Part shown: one piece after another, positions 44,468-52,983 of the stretch
How positions within the stretch are numbered: position 1 is the stretch's first letter
Layout of the letters: every line of letters starts with the position of its first letter
Assembly: GCF_030757795.1 (NCBI RefSeq)
Contig: NZ_JAUQWH010000040.1
Location: 1 to 60,552 of the forward strand
Reading direction: 5' to 3'
DNA length: 60,552 nucleotides
From: Actinoplanes oryzae
GTDB lineage: Bacteria; Actinomycetota; Actinomycetes; Mycobacteriales; Micromonosporaceae
The notes under the pieces: model-generated
What the model was told of the DNA's origin: nothing
What the model saw: only the letters and a program-made list of their open reading frames with translations
Databases searched by the model: none
Position numbers and translations under genes: made by a program

Positions 44468-44479
44468 TGAAACGTTTCA
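44468..44479. promoter_or_regulatory. Rhamnose LacI operator 1 (rhaEW operon)
   Basis: TGAAACGTTTCA, a perfect 12-bp palindrome of the standard LacI-family type, 17 bases upstream of the rhaEW start. Near-copies occur at the other two promoters of the locus. Confidence 0.75.
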
Positions 44480-44549
44480 TAGATTGCAGGCAGGTTACGG
44501 CGGGCATCGCGCCCGGGTCAATAGCCCGCCGGAGAAAGCGCCAGGATCC

Positions 44550-45569
44550 TCAGTGGCTACGCGTGGAGGCGCGCGCCACCAGTTCCGGCGTGAAGGTGAG
44601 CTGGCGGTGCCGATGGGTCGCCGCGGCGGCCTCCTCCAGCACCAGCTGCGCCGCGGCCTTGCCCAGCTCCTGCCGCGGCTGGCGCACCGAGGTCAGCGGG
44701 ACGGCGGCGGCCGCGGCGAACTCGATGTCGTCGAAGCCCACGATCGCCAGGTCGTCCGGGATCCGCAGGCCGGACCCGATCGCCTGCTGCAGCAGCCCGA
44801 GCGCGAGCAGATCGTTGGCGCAGAACGCCGCGGTCGGCCGGCGCCGGGCCGGGATGCCCGCCAGCCGCTCGCCCGCCGAGCGCCCCTCGGCCACGGTCAT
44901 CGCGGCGGTCGGCATGAACGTCAGATCCTCCGGGGGCAGGCCCTGCTCGGACCAGAACTGCCGGGCGCCCTCGAGCCGCTCGCGCACCTGGCCCAGCGAC
45001 TCCGGCCCGCCGATCACGGCCACCCGCTCGTGCCCCTGCTCGACCAGGTGCTCTACCGCGATGCGCCCGCCGAGCACGTCGTCCACGGCGACCGAGCAGA
45101 ACTCGCCGGGCGCGACCCGGTCGACCAGCACGATCGGAATGCCGCGCCGGGCCACGTCGGCCAGGTGCGGCGACTCCGGGTCGACCGGAGTGATCAGCAT
45201 GCCCTGGACCCGCTGCTGCATGAGCCGGTCGAGGTGCAGCGCCTCGCGGTCGGCGCGCGCGTTGCTGTTGCAGATGAACAGCGACAGGTCGGCGTCCTCG
45301 GCCGCGAGCTCGATGCCCTGGGCGACGTCGTGGAAGAACGGGTTGCTGCCGTCGAGCATGACGTAGGCCAGCGTGCGGCTGGTGCCGGCGCGCAGCTGGC
45401 GGGCGGACTCGTTGCGCACGAAGCCCAGCTCGGCCATCGCCCGCTCGACCCGGTCGCGGGTGGCCGGGCTGACCACCTCGGGGCGGTTCATCACGTTGGA
45501 GACCGTCCCGAGCGAAACCCCGGCCGCGGCGGCGACGTCCTTGACCGACGGGCTTCTGCCGATGGCCAC
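44550..45569 (-). CDS. LacI-family transcriptional regulator of rhamnose genes
   Basis: A 339-residue repressor: N-terminal HTH (SVKDVAAAAGVSLGTVSNVMNRPEVVSPATRDRV, about residues 7-40) and a periplasmic-binding-like sensor domain with LDGSNPFFHDVAQGIE, VDRVAPGEFCSVAVDDVLGG and VGFDDIEFAAAAAVPLTSVRQP. The GTG at 45569 is chosen because it has AGGGAGG 5 bases away; an upstream ATG would place coding sequence over an operator-like palindrome. It lies between the divergent transporter operon and the catabolic operon. Expected to bind the TGAAACGTTTCA sites and release on rhamnose or an intermediate. Confidence 0.9.
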   Translation of the reverse strand: MAIGRSPSVKDVAAAAGVSLGTVSNVMNRPEVVSPATRDRVERAMAELGFVRNESARQLRAGTSRTLAYVMLDGSNPFFHDVAQGIELAAEDADLSLFICNSNARADREALHLDRLMQQRVQGMLITPVDPESPHLADVARRGIPIVLVDRVAPGEFCSVAVDDVLGGRIAVEHLVEQGHERVAVIGGPESLGQVRERLEGARQFWSEQGLPPEDLTFMPTAAMTVAEGRSAGERLAGIPARRRPTAAFCANDLLALGLLQQAIGSGLRIPDDLAIVGFDDIEFAAAAAVPLTSVRQPRQELGKAAAQLVLEEAAAATHRHRQLTFTPELVARASTRSH

Positions 45570-45588
45570 GCGGGCCTCCCTCGCGGTT

Positions 45589-45601
45589 TTGAAACGTTGA
45601 A
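45589..45601. promoter_or_regulatory. Rhamnose LacI operator 2 (lacI-type gene, autoregulation)
   Basis: TTGAAACGTTGAA carries one perfect half-site and a degenerate second half of the TGAAACGTTTCA operator. It lies between a possible minus-strand -10 box (TACCAT at 45612-45607) and the regulator's start. Confidence 0.5.
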
Positions 45602-45666
45602 GCGACATGGTACGGCACCGGATGCTCCGGCCCGGCCCATGTTTCCACAAGGTTTCCATCTAATGC

Positions 45667-45696
45667 TTGACATGTGTGATCGGGGCCACCTACCTT
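45667..45696 (+). promoter_or_regulatory. Promoter of the rhamnose transporter operon
   Basis: TTGACA (45667-45672), 18-base spacer, TACCTT (45691-45696). The -10 region CTACCTTCGTCAC is identical over 13 bases to that of the ROK operon promoter. The operator at 45711 lies about 8 bases past the predicted transcription start. Confidence 0.65.
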
Positions 45697-45710
45697 CGTC
45701 ACACGGCGCC

Positions 45711-45722
45711 TGAAACATTTCA
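45711..45722. promoter_or_regulatory. Rhamnose LacI operator 3 (transporter operon)
   Basis: TGAAACATTTCA, one base different from the perfect palindrome of the rhaEW operon, immediately downstream of the promoter at 45667-45696, so bound repressor would block transcription. Confidence 0.7.
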
Positions 45723-45744
45723 AACACTCGATCCGGAGGTGGCC

Positions 45745-47238
45745 GTGAGCGCATTGCTCGAGGTCCGCGACGTGAGCAAATCGTTCGGGGCCGTGGCCGC
45801 CGTCCAGGGCGTCAGCTTCCCGCTGCACGCCGGTGAGGCGCACGCCCTCGTGGGCGAGAACGGCGCCGGCAAGTCCACCATCGTCAAGATGCTGGCCGGG
45901 GTGCACCGCCCCGACACCGGCACGCTGGTGGTCGACGGCACTCCGGCGGAGTTCGCCGGCCCGGCCGACGCCAAGGCCGCCGGGATCGCCGTCATCTACC
46001 AGGAGCCCACGCTCTTCCCCGACCTGTCGGTCGCGGAGAACATCGCCATGGGCAACCAGCCGCTGACCAGGCTGCGCCAGATCGACCGCAGGACGATGCG
46101 GGCCAACGCCGAGCGGCTCTTCGCGCGCCTCGGGGTGCGGATCGACCCGGAGCGGCCGGCGCGCGGGCTGTCCATCGCGGACCAGCAGCTCGTCGAGATC
46201 GCCAAGGCGCTCTCCAGCGAGGCGCGCGTGCTCGTCATGGACGAGCCGACCGCGGCCCTGAGCGGCGTCGAGGTCGACCGGCTCTTCGCGGTCACCCGGT
46301 CGCTGCGCGACGAGGGCGCCGCCATCATGTTCATCTCGCACCGCTTCGAGGAGATCACCGCGCTCTGCCAGCGCGTCACGATCATGCGCGACGGCAGGCA
46401 CGTCTGCACCGAGCCGGTCGAGGACCTCAGCGTCGACGACATGATCCGGCGCATGGTCGGCCGCGACCTCAGCGCGCTCTACCCCAAGCAGGAGGCGGAG
46501 ATCGGCGACGTCGTGCTCGAGGTCGAGGGCCTCGGCCGCGAGGGCGTCTTCCGCGACATCAGCTTCACGGTCCGGGCCGGCGAGATCGTCGCGCTGGCCG
46601 GGCTGGTGGGGGCCGGGCGCTCCGAGGTGATGCAGGCCGTCTTCGGGGTCGACAAGTACGACACCGGCACCGTCCGCTTCCTCGGCAAGAAGCTCAAGGG
46701 CGGCGACCCGCGCGCCGCCATGACCGCCGGCATGGGCCTGGTCCCGGAGGACCGCCGCCAGCAGGGCCTGGTCATGGAGCTGTCGATCGAGCGCAACGTC
46801 AACCTGCCCCGGTCCCGGGCGCTGTCCCGCCTCGGCCTGCTCTTCGGCGGCCGGGAGCGCAGCGAGGCCCAGGAATGGACGAAGCAGCTGCAGACGAAGT
46901 TCGGCCGGCTGACCGACCCGGTGGGCACGCTCTCCGGCGGCAACCAGCAGAAGGTGGTGCTGGCCAAGTGGCTGGCGACCGGCCCCAAGCTGCTGATCGT
47001 CGACGAGCCCACCCGCGGCATCGACGTCGGCACCAAGGCGGAGGTGCACCGGCTGCTGTCCTCCCTGGCGGCCCGCGGGCTCGCCGTCGTCATGGTCTCC
47101 TCCGAGCTGCCCGAGGTGCTCGGCATGGCAGACCGCATCGTCGTCCTGCGCGAGGGGCACGTCGCTGCCGAGCTCACCCGCGAAGAGGCCACCGAGGAGA
47201 CCGTCATGTACGCCGCCATGGGACAGGGACAGAAATGA
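45745..47238 (+). CDS. Rhamnose ABC transporter ATP-binding protein (RhaT type)
   Basis: A 497-residue ATPase with two NBDs. The first has Walker A GENGAGKST, a signature region reading LSIADQQLVEIAKAL, and Walker B VLVMDEPTAAL. The second has a degenerate Walker A (GLVGAGRSE), an intact signature LSGGNQQK and Walker B LLIVDEPTRGIDVG, as is normal for ribose-type importers. The GTG start has GGAGG 5 bases away. First gene of RhaT-P-Q-S-U-I; overlapping the permease gene by ATGA. Drives L-rhamnose uptake by inference from the operon. Confidence 0.92.
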   Translation: MSALLEVRDVSKSFGAVAAVQGVSFPLHAGEAHALVGENGAGKSTIVKMLAGVHRPDTGTLVVDGTPAEFAGPADAKAAGIAVIYQEPTLFPDLSVAENIAMGNQPLTRLRQIDRRTMRANAERLFARLGVRIDPERPARGLSIADQQLVEIAKALSSEARVLVMDEPTAALSGVEVDRLFAVTRSLRDEGAAIMFISHRFEEITALCQRVTIMRDGRHVCTEPVEDLSVDDMIRRMVGRDLSALYPKQEAEIGDVVLEVEGLGREGVFRDISFTVRAGEIVALAGLVGAGRSEVMQAVFGVDKYDTGTVRFLGKKLKGGDPRAAMTAGMGLVPEDRRQQGLVMELSIERNVNLPRSRALSRLGLLFGGRERSEAQEWTKQLQTKFGRLTDPVGTLSGGNQQKVVLAKWLATGPKLLIVDEPTRGIDVGTKAEVHRLLSSLAARGLAVVMVSSELPEVLGMADRIVVLREGHVAAELTREEATEETVMYAAMGQGQK

Positions 47239-48260
47239 TGGCAGCACTCGCCACCACGCCGGCGTCGCCGGCCAAGAAGGCCTTCGGCGGGCTGGTCAAG
47301 ACCCGCGAGCTGGGCATCGTCATCGCCCTCGTCGCGCTGGTCGTCTACACCGCCGTGAACAACCCGCGCTTCCTGTCCGCACAGAGCATCCGGGACATTC
47401 TGCTGAACACCGCGATCCTCGCGGTCATGGCCGCCGGGCAGGCGGTCGTGGTGATCACCCGCAACATCGACCTGTCGGTCGGCTCGGTGCTCGGCATCAG
47501 CGCATACGCGGTCGCCACGCTCCTGCAGGCCAACCCCGGCGTGCCGATGATCGTGGCGCTGCTGATCGGGCTCGCCGTCGGCGCGGCCGCCGGGGCGCTC
47601 AACGGCGTGCTGGTGCGCTACGGCAAGGTCCCGGCGCTCGTGGTCACGCTCGGCACGATGTACATCTGGCGCGGGGTCGCGTACTCGTGGGCCGGGGGTG
47701 ACCAGGTCACCGCGAGCGAGCTGCCGAAGCACTTCCTGTCCTTCGCCAACGACTCGATCCTCGGCATCCCGTGGCCGGTGCTCGTGGCGATCGTCGTCGT
47801 CCTCGGCGTCACCGTGGTCATGCGCAACTACCGGGCCGGGCGCGAGCTCTACGCGATGGGCTCCAGCCCGGACGCCGCGGAGCTCGCCGGCATCAAGGTG
47901 AGCCGCAACCTCATCGGCGCGTTCGTCGTCAGCGGCGCCCTGGCCGGCCTCGCGGGCGTACTCTTCGCCGCCCGGTTCGGCACGATCGACGCCTCGGCCG
48001 GCAACGGCTACGAGCTCAACGTCGTCGCCGCGGTCGTGGTCGGCGGCGTCGCGATCTCCGGCGGCAGCGGCACGGTCTGGGGTGCCGGCCTCGGCGCCCT
48101 GCTGCTGACGGTCATCGGCAGTGCCCTCACGGTGCTCTCCATCAACCAGTTCTGGCAGCAGGCCATCGTCGGCGCGCTGATCATCCTCGCGATCTGCGCC
48201 GACCGCGTCGTGGCTGTCCGCATCGCCCGCGCCCTGAGGAAGAGGGACTCGCATGTCTGA
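47235..48260 (+). CDS. Rhamnose ABC transporter permease 1 (RhaP type)
   Basis: A 341-residue permease of the ribose family, about 8-10 hydrophobic segments. Landmarks: VVVITRNIDLSVGSVLGISAY, LNGVLVRYGKVPALVVTLGT, the coupling loop SSPDAAELAGIKVSRN, and VVVGGVAISGGSGTVWG. Two ATG codons in a row begin the gene, the first overlapping the ATPase stop. Having two distinct permeases (this and the next) is characteristic of the RhaTPQS importer and differs from the single permease of ribose systems. Confidence 0.92.
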   Translation: MMAALATTPASPAKKAFGGLVKTRELGIVIALVALVVYTAVNNPRFLSAQSIRDILLNTAILAVMAAGQAVVVITRNIDLSVGSVLGISAYAVATLLQANPGVPMIVALLIGLAVGAAAGALNGVLVRYGKVPALVVTLGTMYIWRGVAYSWAGGDQVTASELPKHFLSFANDSILGIPWPVLVAIVVVLGVTVVMRNYRAGRELYAMGSSPDAAELAGIKVSRNLIGAFVVSGALAGLAGVLFAARFGTIDASAGNGYELNVVAAVVVGGVAISGGSGTVWGAGLGALLLTVIGSALTVLSINQFWQQAIVGALIILAICADRVVAVRIARALRKRDSHV

Positions 48261-49269
48261 AGCAGCAGCCCCGTCCCGGATCCGCCGGGGCGAGCTCGGC
48301 AAGCTGGCGAGCTGGGACGGCATCATCATCGTCCTGACCGTGCTCGCCCTGGTGGTCGCGTCGCTGGCCGTGCCCAACTTCGGCACCAGCCGCAACTACA
48401 CCTTCCTCGTGCTGGACCTGATGCCGATCCTGCTCATCGCGCTGCCGATGACGCTGATCATCGTCACCGGCGAGATCGACCTGTCGGTGGCGAGCACGCT
48501 CGGCTTCACCAGCGCGCTGATGGGCTGGTTCTGGAACAACGGCCTGAGCATCGAGACGATCATCCCGCTGTGCATCGTGATCGGTGCGGTGCTCGGCGCC
48601 TTCAACGGCTTCCTGGTCACCCGGCTCGGCCTGCCGTCGCTGGCCGTCACGATCGGCACCCTGGCGCTCTACCGCGGTCTCGCCCTGGTGGTCCTCGGCG
48701 ACGGCGCGGTGGCCGACTTCCCGTTCGACTACACCGGCTGGGTCACCGGCACGATCGGCGGCGGCTCGATCCCGAACGTCCTCCTCCTGCTGGTTCCGCT
48801 CGCGATCGTCTTCGGCATCGTGCTGCACGCGACCCCGGTCGGCCGGGCGCTCTACGCGATGGGCGCCAACGACAAGGCCGCGCACTTCGCCGGCATCCGG
48901 GTCGAGCGGACCAAATTCTGGCTGTACGTGGCCAGCGGCGCCGTGGCCGGCCTGGTGGGCGTGCTCTGGACGCTCCGCTACTCCAGCGCCCGCGCCGACA
49001 ACGGCTCGGGACTCGAGCTGGCCGTCGTGGCGGCCGTGCTGCTCGGTGGCGTCTCGATCTTCGGCGGCAAGGGCAGCCTGCCGGGCGTACTCGCCGGTGT
49101 GGTCCTGCTGGCCGTCCTCCAGAACGCCCTGCGCCTGCAGGACGTCTCCGGTCAGGCCCTCAACATCGTCACCGGCGCGCTGCTCGTGCTCTCGGTGCTG
49201 CTGCCCAACATCGTCACCTCTCTTCGCACCACGTGGCACCGGCGGAGACTCCGCCAAGCCGCTGCCTGA
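48253..49269 (+). CDS. Rhamnose ABC transporter permease 2 (RhaQ type)
   Basis: A 338-residue permease paralogous to the preceding one. Landmarks: MTLIIVTGEIDLSVASTLGFTSALMG, FNGFLVTRLGLPSLAVTIGTL, NDKAAHFAGIRVERTK and VLLGGVSIFGGKGSLPG. Starts at an ATG eight bases inside the first permease gene. Forms a heterodimeric channel with RhaP. Confidence 0.92.
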   Translation: MSEAAAPSRIRRGELGKLASWDGIIIVLTVLALVVASLAVPNFGTSRNYTFLVLDLMPILLIALPMTLIIVTGEIDLSVASTLGFTSALMGWFWNNGLSIETIIPLCIVIGAVLGAFNGFLVTRLGLPSLAVTIGTLALYRGLALVVLGDGAVADFPFDYTGWVTGTIGGGSIPNVLLLLVPLAIVFGIVLHATPVGRALYAMGANDKAAHFAGIRVERTKFWLYVASGAVAGLVGVLWTLRYSSARADNGSGLELAVVAAVLLGGVSIFGGKGSLPGVLAGVVLLAVLQNALRLQDVSGQALNIVTGALLVLSVLLPNIVTSLRTTWHRRRLRQAAA

Positions 49270-49300
49270 TCTTTCGACATTTCCTGAACAGGAGCCCCCG

Positions 49301-50380
49301 ATGATTCGCACCCACCACCGGCTACTGACAGCTGCCACGGCATCACTCCTGGTCCTGGGCCTGACCGCTTGCGGCGGCACCACCAAGGACAGCAACGAGT
49401 CCTCCGGCGGCGGTCCGGCCGGCGCCGGCGCCGCGTCGGCCGATCCGAACGCCGCGATCAAGGAGGGCCTGAAGATCGCCTTCCTGCCCAAGCAGCTCAA
49501 CAACCCCTACTCGGACGTCGAGACCTCCGGCGGGGAGGCCGCGGTCAAGGAGCTCAAGGGCGAGTACAAGAAGGTCGGCCCGAACGACGCGTCCGCCTCC
49601 TCGCAGGTCAGCTACATCAACACGCTGATCCAGCAGCAGCAGGACGTCATCGTGGTGGCGGCCAACGACCCGAACGCGGTCTGCCCGTCGCTCAACCAGG
49701 CCCGCCAGGCCGGCATCAAGGTCGTCACCTTCGACTCCGACTCCGCCAAGGAGTGCCGCGACGCCTTCATCAACCAGGCCACCACGCAGGGCATCGGCGA
49801 GAGCCTGGCGAAGATGGCGAACGAGCTGGCCGGCGGCGAGGGCGAGATCGCGATCCTCTCGGCCACCCCGAACGCCACGAACCAGAACGCCTGGATCGAG
49901 GTGATGAAGTCCGAGCTGGCCAAGCCGGAGAACAGCAAGCTGAAGCTGGTCAAGACCGTCTACGGCAACGACGACGACCAGAAGTCGTTCCAGGAGGCGC
50001 AGGGCCTGCTGCAGTCGTACCCGAACCTCAAGGTGATCGTCTCCCCGACCACCGTGGGCATCGCGGCGGCGTCCCGGTACGTCAGCTCCTCCAACTACAA
50101 GGGCAAGGTCGCCATCACCGGCCTCGGCCTGCCGAACCAGATGCGCGAGTACGTCAAGGACGGCACGGTCAAGAAGTTCGCGCTGTGGAACCCGGCCGAC
50201 ATCGGCTTCCTGGCCGCGTACGCGGGTGCCGCCCTGGCCTCCGGCAAGATCACCAGCGCGGAGGGGCAGAAGTTCACCGCCGGCAAGCTCGGTGACTACA
50301 CCATCGGCGCCGACGGCGAGATCGTGCTCGGCCCGCCGACCGAGTTCACCGCCGAGAACATCGACCAGTTCAACTTCTGA
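49301..50380 (+). CDS. Rhamnose-binding lipoprotein (RhaS type)
   Basis: A 359-residue lipoprotein: signal MIRTHHRLLTAATASLLVLGLTACGG with the lipid cysteine at residue 24, a Ser/Gly-rich linker, then a type 1 periplasmic-binding fold (AFLPKQLNNPYSDVETSGGEAAVKELKG, VVAANDPNAVCPSLNQARQAGIKVVTFDSD). The KQLNNPYSDVETSGG segment is typical of rhamnose-binding RhaS and not of ribose-binding RbsB. AGGAG lies 7 bases before the ATG. Substrate is supported by the following mutarotase and isomerase genes. Confidence 0.92.
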   Translation: MIRTHHRLLTAATASLLVLGLTACGGTTKDSNESSGGGPAGAGAASADPNAAIKEGLKIAFLPKQLNNPYSDVETSGGEAAVKELKGEYKKVGPNDASASSQVSYINTLIQQQQDVIVVAANDPNAVCPSLNQARQAGIKVVTFDSDSAKECRDAFINQATTQGIGESLAKMANELAGGEGEIAILSATPNATNQNAWIEVMKSELAKPENSKLKLVKTVYGNDDDQKSFQEAQGLLQSYPNLKVIVSPTTVGIAAASRYVSSSNYKGKVAITGLGLPNQMREYVKDGTVKKFALWNPADIGFLAAYAGAALASGKITSAEGQKFTAGKLGDYTIGADGEIVLGPPTEFTAENIDQFNF

Positions 50381-50393
50381 TTCTGAACCGACG

Positions 50394-50711
50394 ATGCCTC
50401 GTTACTGCTTCCAGCTCCAGGTCCGCCCGGAACGGATCGAGGAGTACAAGGAGCGGCACCAGGCCGTGTGGCCCGAGATGCAGGACGCACTCCGGGCCAC
50501 CGGCTGGCGCAACTACACGCTCTTCCTGCGCGAGGACGGGCTGCTGATCGGCTATGTCGAGGCCGACGACCTGGCCGCGTCCGAGGCGGCGATGAACGCC
50601 ACCGAGGTGAACGCCCGCTGGCAGGCCAAGATGGCCCCGTTCTTCGCCGGCACCACGCCCGAGGAGGGCTTTCCCCTGCTCACCGAAGTTTTCCACCTAG
50701 AAGGTAAGTGA
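50394..50711 (+). CDS. rhaU: L-rhamnose mutarotase
   Basis: A 105-residue member of the RhaU/RhaM family (RYCFQLQVRPERIEEYKERHQAVWPEMQDALRATGWRNYTLFL). The conserved His of KERHQAVWPEM and the WRNYTLFL strand form the active site. It speeds interconversion of alpha- and beta-L-rhamnose so the isomerase receives the right anomer. Begins 13 bases after the binding-protein gene and overlaps the rhaI start. Confidence 0.93.
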   Translation: MPRYCFQLQVRPERIEEYKERHQAVWPEMQDALRATGWRNYTLFLREDGLLIGYVEADDLAASEAAMNATEVNARWQAKMAPFFAGTTPEEGFPLLTEVFHLEGK

Positions 50712-51883
50712 GTCTGATGACCGACCTGGCCGCCGTCAAGCGCGCGCTCGCCGCGCAGCGGATCGAGACCCCGTCCTGGGCCTTCGGGAACTCGGGCACC
50801 CGCTTCAAGGTCTTCGCCCAGCAGGGTGTCCCGCGCACCCCGCAGGAGAAGATCGCCGACGCGGCCGTCGTGCACCGGTTCACCGGCGTCGCCCCGACCG
50901 TCGCCCTGCACATCCCGTGGGACAAGGTGGACGACTACGCGGAACTGGCCGCGTATGCCGGCTCGCTCGGGGTGGGGATCGGTGCGATCAACACCAACGT
51001 CTTCCAGGACGACGACTACAAGCTCGGGTCGGTCACCAACCCCGACCCGGGCGTGCGCCGCAAGGCCACCGACCACCTGCTCGAAGCCATCGACATCATG
51101 GACCGGACCGGGTCGCGCGACCTCAAGCTCTGGTTCTCCGACGGCATCAACTACCCCGGCCAGGACGACCTGACCAACCGGCAGGACCGGCTCGCGGCGG
51201 CGCTGCGCGAGACGTACGACCGGCTCGGCGACAACCAGCGCATCCTGCTGGAGTACAAGCTCTTCGAGCCGGCCTTCTACGCCACGGACATCCCCGACTG
51301 GGGCACGTCCTACGCCCACTGCCTGGAGCTCGGCGAGAAGGCCACGGTCTGCATCGACACCGGCCACCACGCCCCCGGCACGAACATCGAGTTCATCGTC
51401 GCCTTCCTCCTGCGGCAGAAGAAGCTCGGCGCCTTCGACTTCAACAGCCGCTTCTACGCCGACGACGACCTCATGGCCGGGGCCGCGGACCCGTTCCAGC
51501 TGTTCCGGATCATGTACGAGATCGTCCGCGGCGACGCGCTCGACCCCGCGTACGGCATCAACTTCATGCTCGACCAGTGCCACAACATCGAGGCGAAGAT
51601 CCCGGCGATCATCCGCTCGGTGCTCAACATCCAGGAGGCCACGGCCAAGGCGCTGCTGGTCGACCGGGACGCCCTCGGCAAGGCCCAGAACGACGGCGAC
51701 GTCCTGGCGGCGAACGCCGTGCTGATGGACGCGTACAACACCGACGTACGCCCGTTGCTGGCCGAGGTCCGCGCCGACGCCGGCCTGGACCCGGACCCGG
51801 TCGCCGCCTACAAGCGCAGCGGCTACCAGGAGAAGATCGTCGCCGACCGGGTCGGTGGACAGCAGGCCGGCTGGGGCGCCTGA
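50708..51883 (+). CDS. rhaI: L-rhamnose isomerase (RhaI type)
   Basis: A 391-residue TIM-barrel isomerase converting L-rhamnose to L-rhamnulose. Landmarks: ETPSWAFGNSGTRFKVFAQQG, YKLFEPAFYATDIPDWG, VCIDTGHHAPGTNIEFIVA and FDFNSRFYADDDLMAG, which supply the metal-binding Glu, Asp and His. The GTG at 50708 overlaps the mutarotase stop (GTGA); an ATG three codons later is an alternative. It is the Pseudomonas/Bacillus-like RhaI, not the enterobacterial RhaA. Last gene of the transporter operon; the product goes to RhaB and RhaEW from the divergent operon. Confidence 0.94.
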   Translation: MSLMTDLAAVKRALAAQRIETPSWAFGNSGTRFKVFAQQGVPRTPQEKIADAAVVHRFTGVAPTVALHIPWDKVDDYAELAAYAGSLGVGIGAINTNVFQDDDYKLGSVTNPDPGVRRKATDHLLEAIDIMDRTGSRDLKLWFSDGINYPGQDDLTNRQDRLAAALRETYDRLGDNQRILLEYKLFEPAFYATDIPDWGTSYAHCLELGEKATVCIDTGHHAPGTNIEFIVAFLLRQKKLGAFDFNSRFYADDDLMAGAADPFQLFRIMYEIVRGDALDPAYGINFMLDQCHNIEAKIPAIIRSVLNIQEATAKALLVDRDALGKAQNDGDVLAANAVLMDAYNTDVRPLLAEVRADAGLDPDPVAAYKRSGYQEKIVADRVGGQQAGWGA

Positions 51884-51890
51884 GGGGACC

Positions 51891-51919
51891 GTGGCCGGGG
51901 ATCACGAGTCCCCGGCCAC
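51891..51919. terminator. Bidirectional terminator between rhaI and the NTF2-like gene
   Basis: A perfect 11-bp stem (GTGGCCGGGGA at 51891-51901 with TCCCCGGCCAC at 51909-51919), 7-base loop, 7 bases after the rhaI stop and 7 bases before the convergent stop. It fills the gap between the two genes. Confidence 0.75.
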
Positions 51920-51926
51920 GCCGGTC

Positions 51927-52376
51927 TCATCGCAACGCCAGCTCGGTCCGGTCGCTCGGCGCCCGTGGGCCGAAGAGGCGCCGTTCCTGCTCGGTGATGC
52001 GCAGGTCGTTGATGCTCGCCTCGCGGCGGCGCATGAGGCCCTGGTCGTCGAACTCCCAGAGCTCGTTGCCGTAGCTGCGCCACCACTGGCCCGCGTCGTC
52101 GTGGCATTCGTACTGGAAGCGGACGGCGATGCGGTCGGCGGTGAAGGCCCAGAGCGACTTGCGGAGCGCGTACTCGTGCTCGCGCTGCCATTTCGCGGCG
52201 AGGAAGCGGACGATCTCGGCGCGGCCGGTGACGAAGGTGTCCCTGTTGCGCCAGACCGAGTCCTCGGTGTAGGCGAGGGCCACCCGCTCGGGGTCGCGCG
52301 TGTTCCAGGCGTCCTCGGCGGCCTGCACCTTGGCGGCGGCCGTCTCGGCGGTGAATGGGGGCACGGGCGGGCGCAT
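51927..52376 (-). CDS. DUF1348/NTF2-like (SnoaL-type fold) protein
   Basis: A 149-residue protein of the nuclear transport factor 2-like superfamily, DUF1348 branch: [41 protein letters not shown] and [43 protein letters not shown]. The ATG at 52376 has GGAGGTCTGAC before it. Function unknown in this branch. It is divergent from a TetR regulator with two operators in the gap, so it is probably the repressed target gene. Confidence 0.85.
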   Translation of the reverse strand: MRPPVPPFTAETAAAKVQAAEDAWNTRDPERVALAYTEDSVWRNRDTFVTGRAEIVRFLAAKWQREHEYALRKSLWAFTADRIAVRFQYECHDDAGQWWRSYGNELWEFDDQGLMRRREASINDLRITEQERRLFGPRAPSDRTELALR

Positions 52377-52394
52377 GTCAGACCTCCGGCATGA

Positions 52395-52438
52395 GGAGAA
52401 CCACGGTTCTCCGGTAGGGTAGAGAACCGTGGTTCTCC
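52395..52438. promoter_or_regulatory. Twin TetR operators, the second overlapping the tetR start codon
   Basis: GGAGAACCACGGTTCTCC at 52395-52412 and AGAGAACCGTGGTTCTCC at 52421-52438, both 8-bp inverted repeats (second has one mismatch) with a 2-base centre; site centres are 26 bp apart. Between them lies TAGGGTA, readable as a -10 in either direction (TAGGGT rightward, TACCCT leftward). The TetR start codon GTG at 52429 falls inside the second site, so regulator mRNA is probably leaderless and its own operator is partly coding. Confidence 0.7.
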
Positions 52439-52983
52439 CCGTCAATGAAGCGCGCGAGCGGGCCTTGGACGCCGCCGAGCAGCTGGTGTACGCCCGCGGT
52501 GTGCACGCCGTCGGCATGGACGACGTCCGGGAGCTGTCCGGGGTGTCCCTCAAGCGGCTCTACGCGCTGTTCCCCGGCAAGGACGCCCTGGTGGAGGCGG
52601 TCCTCGAGCGGCGCGACCGGCGCTGGCGGCAACGCCTGGCCGACTTCGTGGAGCGTTCCGGCGACCGCGACGAGCGGCTGCTGGCCGTCTTCGACTGGCT
52701 CGCCGAGTGGTTCACCGAGCCCGGCTTCCGGGGCTGCGCGTGGATCAATGTGTTCGGTGAGCTGGGCTCCACCTCGCCGGCCGTCCTGGCTCAGGTGCGC
52801 GGGCACAAGCGGCGCTTCGCCGAGCAGCTGGCCGGCTGGGTGGCCGACGCGGACCGGCCCGCCGAGCTCGCCGCCCAGCTCCTGCTGCTGGCCGAGGGGG
52901 CGATGGTGACCGCCGGCATCCACGGCGGCCCGGGCCCCGCACACGAGGCCCGGCGGGCGGCCGCGGCGCTGCTGTCCTGCTAG
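52429..52983 (+). CDS. TetR-family transcriptional regulator
   Basis: A 184-residue repressor: HTH about residues 10-55 ([33 protein letters not shown]) and a TetR_C domain containing [15 protein letters not shown], common in regulators of the AcrR/YcdC-like group that control NTF2-like and oxidoreductase genes. GTG start, no ribosome binding site; the GTG lies inside an operator. It converges on the GH3 gene; the two TAG stops interlock at CTAG (52980-52983). Confidence 0.88.
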   Translation: MVLPVNEARERALDAAEQLVYARGVHAVGMDDVRELSGVSLKRLYALFPGKDALVEAVLERRDRRWRQRLADFVERSGDRDERLLAVFDWLAEWFTEPGFRGCAWINVFGELGSTSPAVLAQVRGHKRRFAEQLAGWVADADRPAELAAQLLLLAEGAMVTAGIHGGPGPAHEARRAAAALLSC

